DNA of 64,000 nt, from the NCBI GenBank assembly GCA_023417655.1, contig JAEZFD010000063.1, positions 121,803-185,802 of the forward strand, in the 5' to 3' direction. Both the position numbers and the translations under genes were made by a program. Numbering within the stretch: position 1 is the stretch's first letter; each line of letters opens with the position of its first letter. Of the stretch, positions 26,362 through 36,185 are shown one piece after another. The notes beneath the pieces are model-generated. The model was not told where the DNA came from, ran no database searches, and saw nothing but the letters and a program-made list of their open reading frames with translations. The stretch is from Planctomycetota bacterium (GTDB lineage: Bacteria > Planctomycetota > Planctomycetia > Planctomycetales > Planctomycetaceae).

Positions 26362-27393
26362 TCATGTGCCTCCGAGGACTTTTCCTTCGACCCGGCAGGT
26401 GACCGGTTCGGGACGTCCTGCAATGGAGAATGTCAATTCTTCAACGAGATTACCGGGCTGCGCCGGAGCGGTGAGGCGGAATGAAACAATGTGGACTGTC
26501 TTCGCTTCTGTGCTGGGCTGCCGGACTTCAAAAAAGTCAGCGGAATTGCACTGGATCTGGGAGATCACGAATGGTTTCTTGCCGCGGAGCACGACGTTCT
26601 TCTCAACCGACTGCCCTGGTTTCAGGGTTCCAATCGGCAGAACGGCAGGGGAAACGACGATATCAGGTTCAACACGTCCCACGACCAGAACCGGCACCTC
26701 AGGGGAACCGTTGTCATTGGTGACGAGCGTGATCTGATCCTGAATCTGTCCCAGTGGAGCGGTGTTCTTCAGAGAAACAACCAGCTCATAATTCACGCGA
26801 CCGTCTCCACGGAACTTCTCTTCCAGGTGAGCGGTCAAATTGTTGTTGGGAACCCGAACGTCGGTAATGGCCCAGTCTGGTCGGCCTGCGTAGGCGATAT
26901 CCAGGCGACGTTGTCCGCCAGCTCCGAGTTCGACGGTGCCGAAATCGGCGTTGCCTGGCTCGGGAGTAATGACCACATCCGAACGAATGTAAGCGGTGAT
27001 GGGAACCCGTACGGTCTTGGTGGCGGCCCCTTTGGCTCCATGGAAGGTCAGGGTGACGTCAACATTGGAGTCCTTGCGACGCATGAATTTCACGGTATTC
27101 ATGCGGACTTCAATGGCCGCTTTTTCATGGGTTTTCAGCAAAGTGCGGTCAGGCTGAGCGGCGGTACAACCGCAGGTCGTGCCGACATTGGTGATCGAGA
27201 CATCTTCTTCATAGAGGTTGGTGATGAAGATGGTTGCTCGGGTATCTGCTCCCCGGGCAACGGTCCCAAAATCATGCTTGAGCTCCGAAAACATCTTCTC
27301 GGCCCAGTTTAATTCTTGAGCCTCAACACGCATCTCGGTGAATGCACTGCAGAAAAACAATGCAATCATGGTGACGAGTCGACTCAACTTCAT
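26362..27393 (-). CDS. Exported DUF1573 protein
   Basis: The 343-residue product has a Sec signal (MKLSRLVTMIALFFCSAFT, cleavage likely after VEAQ) and three repeated beta-sandwich segments: ELKHDFGTVARG with NVGTTCGCTAAQ, then DFGTVELGAGGQRRLDIAY, then LPIGTLKPGQSVEKN. The HDFGTV plus CGCT signature defines DUF1573, an ASH-like Ig fold common in Bacteroidetes and planctomycetes. It is expected to sit in the periplasm or on the cell surface; no biochemical role is established. The gene is monocistronic with a terminator-like hairpin downstream. Confidence 0.88.
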   Translation of the reverse strand: MKLSRLVTMIALFFCSAFTEMRVEAQELNWAEKMFSELKHDFGTVARGADTRATIFITNLYEEDVSITNVGTTCGCTAAQPDRTLLKTHEKAAIEVRMNTVKFMRRKDSNVDVTLTFHGAKGAATKTVRVPITAYIRSDVVITPEPGNADFGTVELGAGGQRRLDIAYAGRPDWAITDVRVPNNNLTAHLEEKFRGDGRVNYELVVSLKNTAPLGQIQDQITLVTNDNGSPEVPVLVVGRVEPDIVVSPAVLPIGTLKPGQSVEKNVVLRGKKPFVISQIQCNSADFFEVRQPSTEAKTVHIVSFRLTAPAQPGNLVEELTFSIAGRPEPVTCRVEGKVLGGT

Positions 27394-27705
27394 CGCTTCT
27401 CTCCCGGTCCCGCCTGAAACCTCGGAAACCTCGCGCCGATTTCAGCTTGTCTCGAAATTGTAAACACAGGCGACTGCCGTCGCAATTTTGATTCCCGAGA
27501 CAAGCATTCTCTTTGAGCCGGATTTGTCGTCAGAAAAGTCCGCATTCTCAAGGAGATTCTGAGAGATCTTATCAGAACAGGAGAATTGGGTAGATGGGTT
27601 TGAATGGCGTGAGCGGACGGACTGCATTGATTGAAGCGAGGCTCCCGATTGCCATTCGTGTATCAGGAGGTATTGCTGTGTTTTAAGTCGTTTGTTGGTA
27701 GATTC
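27394..27705. other. Intergenic region between DUF1573 and tadC
   Basis: I see no gene here. The stretch is AT-richer than its surroundings and contains a weak hairpin (TCTCA, nine-base loop, TGAGA near 27550). It must hold the DUF1573 promoter on the minus strand, but no clear hexamers stand out. Confidence 0.5.
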
Positions 27706-28644
27706 TTATGTTGTGAGTAACTGCCGGATCATCATGATCGCCGCAGGACCCACAAGGACCACAAAAATTCCCGGGAAAATAAAGAGAACCAACGGAAAGA
27801 TCATTTTCACCGCTGTCATCGCCGCTTTTTCTTCTGCCAACTGGCTTCGCTTGATTCGCATGCTGTCAGACTGGACGCGGAGCGCCTGAGCGATCGACGA
27901 TCCGAATTTATCGGCCTGAATCAGGATTGCCGCCAGAGCTTTGACATCATCGACCCCGGTGCGAACTCCGAAGTCATGCAACACTTCACGTCGCGGACGC
28001 CCCATCTGCAACTGGAAGTTGCAATAGTCGATCTCATCGCAGATTTCCTTCGCCCCGTCCGAGAGTTCCTCGGCGACACGTCGCATTGCGGCGTCAAGAC
28101 CGAGACCGGCTTCCACGCAGACCACCATCAGATCGAGTGCATCTGGCAGAGACAGGAAGATTTTTTCCTTTCGGGACCACGCCATGAGCGACAGGATCGT
28201 ATCCGGGATGAACATCCCGAGTCCGCCGCCGATCCCGGCCCCCAGAAGTCCATCGACGCTCATTCCATTAATCAGGACCGTTCCGGCCCCGGCGAGAACC
28301 GCACCAGTGAGGGTGCTGATCGCTTTCAGTGCGAGAAAGAACGTGCTGGCATTCGGAGAAGAAAACCCGGCATTGGCGAGTTTGACCCGTAGCTTGTTCT
28401 GTTCCAGTTCAGTTTTGGGGACAAGCGCTTTGGAGAGAGAAGGGGCCGCGCGTTTAAAGGCGGACTTCAGTCCTGTGTCCCGGTCATCGAACTCGGAATG
28501 TTGCCGCGGATCCTTCAATTCGCTCAGCCGCTCAGTCGCTCGGTTGTCTTGGCCTGTGAACAGCGATGACACGGCCCAGACGCCGAGCACAACGGCACCG
28601 AAGACGGCGAAGGGAGTGATTTGTGAAAGAAGTTCCGGATCCAT
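27706..28644 (-). CDS. tadC: Type II/IV secretion F-domain protein, TadC-like
   Basis: This is one of the two inner-membrane platform proteins of the Tad/Flp pilus machine. From the ATG at 28644 it has 312 residues with an N-terminal helix, a pair of central helices and two C-terminal helices ending in ALVLFIFPGIFVVLVGPAAI-type hydrophobic sequence. The T2SSF domain is recognisable from DALDLMVVCVEAGLGLDAAM and DVKALAAILIQADKFGSSI. It is last in the tadA-tadB-tadC order on the minus strand, 143 bases after tadB. An upstream in-frame start at 28662 adds only six residues. Confidence 0.88.
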   Translation of the reverse strand: MDPELLSQITPFAVFGAVVLGVWAVSSLFTGQDNRATERLSELKDPRQHSEFDDRDTGLKSAFKRAAPSLSKALVPKTELEQNKLRVKLANAGFSSPNASTFFLALKAISTLTGAVLAGAGTVLINGMSVDGLLGAGIGGGLGMFIPDTILSLMAWSRKEKIFLSLPDALDLMVVCVEAGLGLDAAMRRVAEELSDGAKEICDEIDYCNFQLQMGRPRREVLHDFGVRTGVDDVKALAAILIQADKFGSSIAQALRVQSDSMRIKRSQLAEEKAAMTAVKMIFPLVLFIFPGIFVVLVGPAAIMMIRQLLTT

Positions 28645-28787
28645 GATGATTCTGCAGCACATCAGTTTCGGAGAAATTCAGGCTCTCTGACTGATGTCTC
28701 CTTCGAGGCGTTGAAAGTCGACGGCGGTGGACAAAGCCGGGGGAGAGAGCAAATCGCTCAAGTCCGGACTGCGTGCTTCTCGCCGCG

Positions 28788-29783
28788 TCACACCTTGATG
28801 GTGATGATCTTCTTGATCGTGACGGCACCAAGAATCTGCAGGAAGATCGCGACTGCGACCATCTGCCGTCCCAGTGGGTCCGTGAAGAGCATCATCACGT
28901 ACTCTTCATTGAGATACCAAACTGCGAAGAAGAGCGCGATCGGCAGTGCCATCAGCACAATGCCTGAGATTCGCCCTTCGCCGGTCAGCGCCTGCACCTG
29001 TCCCAGAATGCGGACTCGGTCCCGGATAATGTGACCAATTTTGTCGAGGATCTCGGCGAGATCGCCTCCTGACTGACGCTGAATGGCGACGGCCATGGCG
29101 AAAAACTTGTAGTCCATGTTCGGCATGCGCTGGTAAAGATTCTTCAGCGATTGCTCGATGGGAATCCCCAGATTTTGTTCTTCATAGGCGATATTGAATT
29201 CCTTGGAGATCGGGTCGGGAAGTTCATCCACAACGACCTTCATGGCCGACGCCAGTGAGTGACCGGATCGCAGAGCTCTTGCGATGAGTTCCATGGCATC
29301 AGGGAGTTGTTTCGCAAATCTTTTAAACCGTGCTCTTCGACAGAACAGCAGCCAACCAAAAGGGAGGGATGCCGCGACGATCGCAAACAGCGGATAAAGC
29401 GGAATCGAAACATTCAGCAGCATGGCCACCAGAAACCCGAAGCCGAAGAGTCCTGCAACGAGCATCAGGAACTGATCGGGTTTGATCGAGACATCCGCCT
29501 GCTGGAACAGCAGCTTCAGACTCCCGAACCGGTTCAGCAGGTGCTGGGTGGCCTGCGAGATTCCACCCAGGGCTTCGGTTGTTAACGCTTCCCGAGTGAC
29601 GTTCGGGCTCAATCCCTCGGCGGTCTTTGTCTTCTTTCCGGCGAGAACGTCCAGACGGCTTTCTACGTGCCGGTTCGTGTCCTGATCCAGCAGCATGAAG
29701 ACAGCCGTCAGCAGACCGGCGACTCCAATGAATGCAATGATCGAGATGACAGTGGGAGTCATTTCGAAAGGAAGGACGTTCAT
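28788..29783 (-). CDS. tadB: Type II/IV secretion F-domain protein, TadB-like
   Basis: This is the second inner-membrane platform protein of the Tad system. The product (332 residues from ATG 29783) has helices at both ends and in the middle, and the T2SSF core shows LPDAMELIARALRSGHSLASAM, PISKEFNIAYEEQNLGIPIE and FAMAVAIQRQSGGDLAEILD, diagnostic for TadB. The frame is open further up to a TTG at 29810, which I consider less likely. It follows the CpaF/TadA ATPase gene by about 90 bases on the same strand, so it is probably cotranscribed with it. Confidence 0.9.
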   Translation of the reverse strand: MNVLPFEMTPTVISIIAFIGVAGLLTAVFMLLDQDTNRHVESRLDVLAGKKTKTAEGLSPNVTREALTTEALGGISQATQHLLNRFGSLKLLFQQADVSIKPDQFLMLVAGLFGFGFLVAMLLNVSIPLYPLFAIVAASLPFGWLLFCRRARFKRFAKQLPDAMELIARALRSGHSLASAMKVVVDELPDPISKEFNIAYEEQNLGIPIEQSLKNLYQRMPNMDYKFFAMAVAIQRQSGGDLAEILDKIGHIIRDRVRILGQVQALTGEGRISGIVLMALPIALFFAVWYLNEEYVMMLFTDPLGRQMVAVAIFLQILGAVTIKKIITIKV

Positions 29784-29871
29784 GGCAATACTCAGACAGG
29801 AAATGCTCAAAAGAGTGAATCAAACTCGGGTGATAAACTGATTCAATGAAACCTCTTAGCAAAGGCCCAAC

Positions 29872-31194
<1,323 letters not shown>

Positions 31195-31837
31195 GGGAGT
31201 TCTCGACACGGTTTTCAAACTTCTGGCGTTATCACTTTGAATCAAGTCTCTCTGGGCTCCATCGCAATCGCGACATGACTCCGAGGAAGGGACTGGCAGC
31301 AGGAGTCATGTGCCGGGATTTGGAGATCAATCGGGCACATCGTTCTTAGAGAGACACGCTCTCAAACCTAGCTCACAGACCGGCGGCAAGAGGGGCTGAA
31401 TTTTCGGATTGGTTGAGAACCGGAGACATGACAGTGCATTCTGGCAGCATGAATCGGGTCGTTCCGTCTGATTGCGCGAACTATTCGGAGAGTGATAGGG
31501 AGTGACGGCGAAGGACTATTCCGCAGCTTTTAACAGCAGCGGAATCAGAGAACTTTGGGGTCATTGGCAAGTTTACAATTGACGAATGGCATCGAGGGAT
31601 TTACGCTCATTGGTCAGATTAGCCGTAATTGATGTTGGCGATTCAGCCGAATTATCAATTACTGATCTCCGGGGACGATGCTCGGTCCGGGGATTCCTCA
31701 CTGCGACCCACCGAATTTGCCGGACCCTCCGGCCCCGCCTTGATCCTCTTGATGTCGGTTAGTTTGATTTGACCAACTTCGGAGTTGCGTCAGAACCTGC
31801 TACTGAGCTTTTGCCCACCTAAGCTGGAGATTCGCCG
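31195..31837. other. Divergent intergenic region between tadA and the DUF1501 gene
   Basis: I found no gene. The region must carry promoters for both directions. A nine-base inverted repeat, GTAATTGAT at 31625-31633 and ATCAATTAC at 31654-31662, stands out in an AT-rich stretch. A partial sigma70-like TTGACG lies near 31578. A small AACTTCGGAGTT hairpin lies shortly before the DUF1501 gene. Confidence 0.45.
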
Positions 31838-33163
31838 ATGGCTTTGCCCGCTTCGTGCACCCCCGCACATTTTGAGCGTTTGTCTCGTCGTGGATTTCTG
31901 CAGATCGGGATGCTGGCAGGAACAGGTCTGACCCTGCCAATGCTACTCGCCCGTCAGGCGAAAGCCGGATTAAAGGACTATCCGAACTTTGACGGAACCG
32001 CAAAATCCGTCATCCATATCTTTCTGCCAGGGGGAATCGCTCAGCAGGAATCGTTCGATCCGAAGCCATTCGCACCGATTGAATATCGCGGCGAAATGAA
32101 GTCCATCGAGACCAAGCTTCCCGGCGTCCGCTTCGGCGAAACCTTTAAGAATACAGCTCAGATCGCAGACAAGCTCTGCGTGATCCGGTCAATGACTCAC
32201 GGGGAAGCCGCACACGAACGCGGAACCCATAACATGTTTACTGGATACCGTCCGAGCCCAGCTCTGCAGTATCCCTCGATCGGTTCCGTCGTCAGCCAGC
32301 AGTTCGGCAGCCGCAACAACCTTCCTCCATATGTCTGTATTCCGAACGTCCCCAATGAATACGCAGGCAGCGGTTACCTGAGTTCAGCCTTCGCTCCATT
32401 CGCACTGGGAAGCGATCCAGCAAACGCGGGCTTCAAGGTTCGCGACCTCGAACTGCCCAACGGTGTTGATGACAGCCGTTTCGCAAGCCGACGTTCAGCT
32501 CTGGAAGCTGTGAACGAGTACTTCCGTCAGCGGGAAGTCTCTGACCAGATCAAGGCAATGGATTCATTCTATGAATCCGCTTACAGCCTGATCTCGTCTC
32601 CCCAGGCTCGCGAAGCATTTGACCTGGAAAAAGAACCCGCCGCACTCCGGGATAAATACGGACGCAATACAGCCGGTGCCCGCATGCTGCTAGCCCGCCG
32701 TCTGGTCGAGGCAGGTGTTCGCCTGGTCAACTTGACTTATGGTGGATGGGACATGCACGACAACATTGTGCGTGGATTCAATAACACTTCTCCGGCTCTG
32801 GATCAGGCCTTCGCGACTCTGATCAATGACCTCGAAGAACGGGGGCGGCTGAAGGATACACTGGTGATGGTCTCCTCCGAGTTCGGGCGGACACCCAAGA
32901 TGAACAACACCGCCGGTCGGGACCACTGGCCAAAGGTCTTCAGCATCGTCATGGCTGGGGGCGGATTCAAACAGGGACTGGTCTACGGATCATCAAACGC
33001 CACATCCAGCGAGCCCGAAGATAATCCAGTAACTGTGGAGAATTTGTTCACGACGGTTTACCACACGCTGGGGATTGTCGCTGATAAAGAACTGATGTCC
33101 CCAGGGAATCGCCCAATTGAAATCGTCGATGGCGGTGAAGTTATTAAAGATCTGCTCGTCTGA
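31838..33163 (+). CDS. DUF1501 protein with Tat signal
   Basis: The 441-residue product begins with a twin-arginine signal, SRRGFLQIGMLAGTGLTLP, so it is exported folded. The DUF1501 family is related to the alkaline-phosphatase/sulfatase fold; recognisable parts are HIFLPGGIAQQESFDPKP, MTHGEAAHERGTHNMFTGY, NLTYGGWDMHDN and VSSEFGRTPKMN with AGRDHWPKVFS. In planctomycetes these genes routinely sit next to DUF1549/DUF1553 proteins, as here. The catalytic activity is not established. It heads a run of four same-strand genes that look like one functional unit. Confidence 0.92.
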   Translation: MALPASCTPAHFERLSRRGFLQIGMLAGTGLTLPMLLARQAKAGLKDYPNFDGTAKSVIHIFLPGGIAQQESFDPKPFAPIEYRGEMKSIETKLPGVRFGETFKNTAQIADKLCVIRSMTHGEAAHERGTHNMFTGYRPSPALQYPSIGSVVSQQFGSRNNLPPYVCIPNVPNEYAGSGYLSSAFAPFALGSDPANAGFKVRDLELPNGVDDSRFASRRSALEAVNEYFRQREVSDQIKAMDSFYESAYSLISSPQAREAFDLEKEPAALRDKYGRNTAGARMLLARRLVEAGVRLVNLTYGGWDMHDNIVRGFNNTSPALDQAFATLINDLEERGRLKDTLVMVSSEFGRTPKMNNTAGRDHWPKVFSIVMAGGGFKQGLVYGSSNATSSEPEDNPVTVENLFTTVYHTLGIVADKELMSPGNRPIEIVDGGEVIKDLLV

Positions 33164-33179
33164 TATGAATGCGACTTTG

Positions 33180-33213
33180 ATCCGGCATCGCGTCTCCTTT
33201 CGCGATGCCGGAT
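33180..33213 (+). terminator. 13-bp hairpin between DUF1501 and PPC genes
   Basis: ATCCGGCATCGCG (33180-33192) pairs perfectly with 33201-33213 around an eight-base loop. There is no T tract after it, so it may be an mRNA stability or partial termination element inside the cluster. Confidence 0.5.
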
Positions 33214-33417
33214 TCGTCCCACTCCCGCCGGCTGCCAGCTGATTGCCAGCAAGTGGAGGGGGCTGTCGGTTGTACGAAAGAAGGGGAATCCGATCAGTGC
33301 CGAATCACTCGGACTGGATCGTCAAACTGAATGATTCCTGCGGTCAACATGACATCATTCTGCGGTCAAGCCCGAACCGGGGCGCCGCTTCTTGGGAAAC
33401 AGGTACGGGAGTTCCCT

Positions 33418-35889
33418 ATGCGACCATTTGCAACGATCTTGGGAGTCGCTTCACTCCTGCTCGTCACTCAGATCTGTTCAGCGACGGCACCGCGTTTTCG
33501 CGGAATGGCACCGTCCGGTGCCCAGCGTGGAACCGAAGTCGAAGTGACTCTGTTCGGTGAGAATCTTGATGACGCAGAAGAACTGCTGATTTATGACACC
33601 GGGATCAAGGTCGTCAAACTGGAGAAGGTCGAAGCCGAAGAGGAACGGAGACAAGGGCGTCGCCTGAAAGTGACGCTACAGATTGATCCGAGCTGTCCGC
33701 TGGGTGCACAGCGAATGCGAATCCGCACCCGAACCGGGCTTTCGGACCTCGTGAAGTTTCACGTGGGCGCTCTGCCGGTAATCAAAGAGGTTGAGCCGAA
33801 TACCGAGTTCGACAAGCCTCAGGCGATCAGCATGAACACCACGGTGGAAGGTCGGATCGACTCAGAAGACGTCGATTACTACGTGGTCGAAGCCAAGAAG
33901 GGCGAACGGATTACTGCCGAAATCTTCGGACAGCGGTTTGGTCGATCTTCATCGGTGAAATACTTCGATCCGTATCTGGCAATTCTCAACAAAGACCGTT
34001 TCGAACTCGCGGCCAACGATGACACAGCGCTGTTGTACAATGACGCGATGGTCTCCGTGATCGCTCCCGAGGATGGCAAGTACACCATTCTCGTTCGCGA
34101 CGCTTCTTACAACGGGGATTCACAGGCTCACTACCACTTGCATGTCGGTCACTTCCCGCGACCACTCGCGATGTTGCCCGCAGGCGGAAAGCCAGGAGAG
34201 ACCCTGAAGGTCAAGTTCATCGGCGACGTGACTGGTCCAATTGAACGGGAAATCAAAGTTCCAGAGACGATCCCGCAAGACGATTACTCCATCGAAGTGG
34301 CTGATGAGAAGGGCGTCGCTCCGTCGAATCATCCCTTCCGTATCGGTGACTTTGAAAACGTCTTTGAACAAGAACCAAATAACGATCGCAACACCGCAAC
34401 CGCCGGTCCTGCGAAAGTCGCATTCAACGGGGTGATTTCCGAAAAGGGAGATATCGATTTCTTCCGCTTCCCTGCGAAGAAAGATCAGACGATCTCCATC
34501 GAAGTTTATGCCCGACGTCTTCGCTCCGGTCTTGATCCGGTCATGAGTGTTCATCAGGCATCCGATGGGAAGACGCTTGCTAACGATGACGATAGCCGTG
34601 GCGTCGACTGCGCTGCCAAGGTCAAAATCCCCGCCGATGGGGAATACGTAGTCGCTGTCCGGGATCACCTGAATCGCGGACATGAAAGTTTCACCTACCG
34701 TATTGAAATTTCTGAGCTGCAGCCAACGCTGAAAGCGTCACCGATTGAATTTGCCCGGTACGTCCAGCATCAGCTCGTGATCCCGCAAGGGGGCGGAGCA
34801 GGGATTGTCGCGAATATCGAACGGCGCGACATGGGAGGGCCGGTGAACTTCCGCAGTGAACACCTTCCTCCCGGCGTTCGCATCGAATGTCCACCGTCCT
34901 GGCGAGCTGACGGGACAGCTTCGGTTGTCTTCTATGCCGCAGAAGATGCTCCACTCGGCGGGGCCTTCGTTCCAGTGGAAGTCTTCCTGGACGATCCCAA
35001 TCAGCCCAATGCAAAGATTTCAGGACCTCTTTATCAGGACGTTCTGATGATTCGAGCCAACAACAATGATCGAGTTCTTCAGGAGCGGATGAATCGCTTG
35101 CCGATCGTTGTTGTGGAAAAGCCAAAGTTCAAATGCTGGATCGAAGCTCCGAAAGTCCCTGTCGTTCGCGGCGGGAACCTGAATCTCATTGTGAAATGCG
35201 AACGGGCTGAAGGCTACAACGAAGAAATTGCCATCTCCCTGCTGCAGAATCCCCCTGGTGTCAGTTCCAACGGGTCGGCCAAGATCCCGGCAGGTGCAAC
35301 CGAAGGCGTTATCACCATCAATGCTTCCGATAAGGCAGAACTGCGGGAAAGCATGCTGGCAGTTCGTGCAACGGCTAAACATGAGAACGCTCCCTACGAA
35401 GTCGTGACCCCGTTTGCTCCACTGACGGTGGAAGAACGCTATGCGACCTTTGAGTTTGCTCAGGGGGCAGTTGAGCAAGGCAAGGAAATTCCTTATCTCG
35501 TCAAAGTGACGAAACGGAAAGACTTTGAAGGGGAAGCAACTGTCGAACTGCTGGGGCTGCCTGCGAACGCCACTGCAGAAAAACTGAAAATGACGAAGGA
35601 CACGACCGAGCTTCTGTTTACAATCAAGGCGGCCGAAACGACTCCCGTCGGGATGAGCCAGAATGTGTTCTGCCGAGTTGATATCCCTGAGAATGGGGAA
35701 ACGGTAACACACTCACTGGGGACTGGCCGGTTGCGAGTTGACAAGCCAGCGCCTCCTCCAAAGGCGAATCCGAATCAGCCTGCTGCCCCAGCTGCTCCCG
35801 TCGCCAAGGCAGAAGCACCTGCCAAGCCATTGTCTCGACTCGAGCAGTTGCGACTTCAGCAGAAAGAAAAGACTGCCGCGACCAACTAA
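33418..35889 (+). CDS. Large exported protein with two PPC domains
   Basis: From ATG 33418 the product has a Sec signal (MRPFATILGVASLLLVTQI, cleavage after CSA). An IPT/TIG-like strand region follows (GAQRGTEVEVTLFGENLDD), then two pre-peptidase C-terminal (PPC) beta domains, each opening with an EPN signature: EVEPNTEFDKPQAI and EQEPNNDRNTATAG, each followed by a DVDYYVVEA- or DIDFFRFPA-type strand. The C-terminal half has further Ig-like beta domains and a Pro/Ala-rich tail. It is 823 residues, with no protease domain. Likely a periplasmic or surface beta protein working with the DUF1501 and DUF1549 proteins. The upstream in-frame ATG at 33331 precedes the signal and is rejected. Confidence 0.85.
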   Translation: MRPFATILGVASLLLVTQICSATAPRFRGMAPSGAQRGTEVEVTLFGENLDDAEELLIYDTGIKVVKLEKVEAEEERRQGRRLKVTLQIDPSCPLGAQRMRIRTRTGLSDLVKFHVGALPVIKEVEPNTEFDKPQAISMNTTVEGRIDSEDVDYYVVEAKKGERITAEIFGQRFGRSSSVKYFDPYLAILNKDRFELAANDDTALLYNDAMVSVIAPEDGKYTILVRDASYNGDSQAHYHLHVGHFPRPLAMLPAGGKPGETLKVKFIGDVTGPIEREIKVPETIPQDDYSIEVADEKGVAPSNHPFRIGDFENVFEQEPNNDRNTATAGPAKVAFNGVISEKGDIDFFRFPAKKDQTISIEVYARRLRSGLDPVMSVHQASDGKTLANDDDSRGVDCAAKVKIPADGEYVVAVRDHLNRGHESFTYRIEISELQPTLKASPIEFARYVQHQLVIPQGGGAGIVANIERRDMGGPVNFRSEHLPPGVRIECPPSWRADGTASVVFYAAEDAPLGGAFVPVEVFLDDPNQPNAKISGPLYQDVLMIRANNNDRVLQERMNRLPIVVVEKPKFKCWIEAPKVPVVRGGNLNLIVKCERAEGYNEEIAISLLQNPPGVSSNGSAKIPAGATEGVITINASDKAELRESMLAVRATAKHENAPYEVVTPFAPLTVEERYATFEFAQGAVEQGKEIPYLVKVTKRKDFEGEATVELLGLPANATAEKLKMTKDTTELLFTIKAAETTPVGMSQNVFCRVDIPENGETVTHSLGTGRLRVDKPAPPPKANPNQPAAPAAPVAKAEAPAKPLSRLEQLRLQQKEKTAATN

Positions 35890-36185
35890 ATCCGCGGGCA
35901 CCTTGCCTGAATTCCGAAGCAGAGTGTCGAAGCCGCAGTGGCTTAAAACCAGAGTGTAAAAGTATCGCAGACTGGTTCCTGGCAAATGGCTGAGAACCGG
36001 TCGACTGAGAGATCTCGACAGTTAAGAATCCTCCCATTGGAAAGGTCACTCGATGCCAGAAATCGGGTCCCTTCCGATTTCCAGTCTGAAATGCTGAAGC
36101 AGCTTGATGAGTTGCCTCAGATGAAGACGGATAACTGAAGTCCGTGCCGTACGGTCTTGTTCCTTCCAGAGAATCGGTCAATCTC

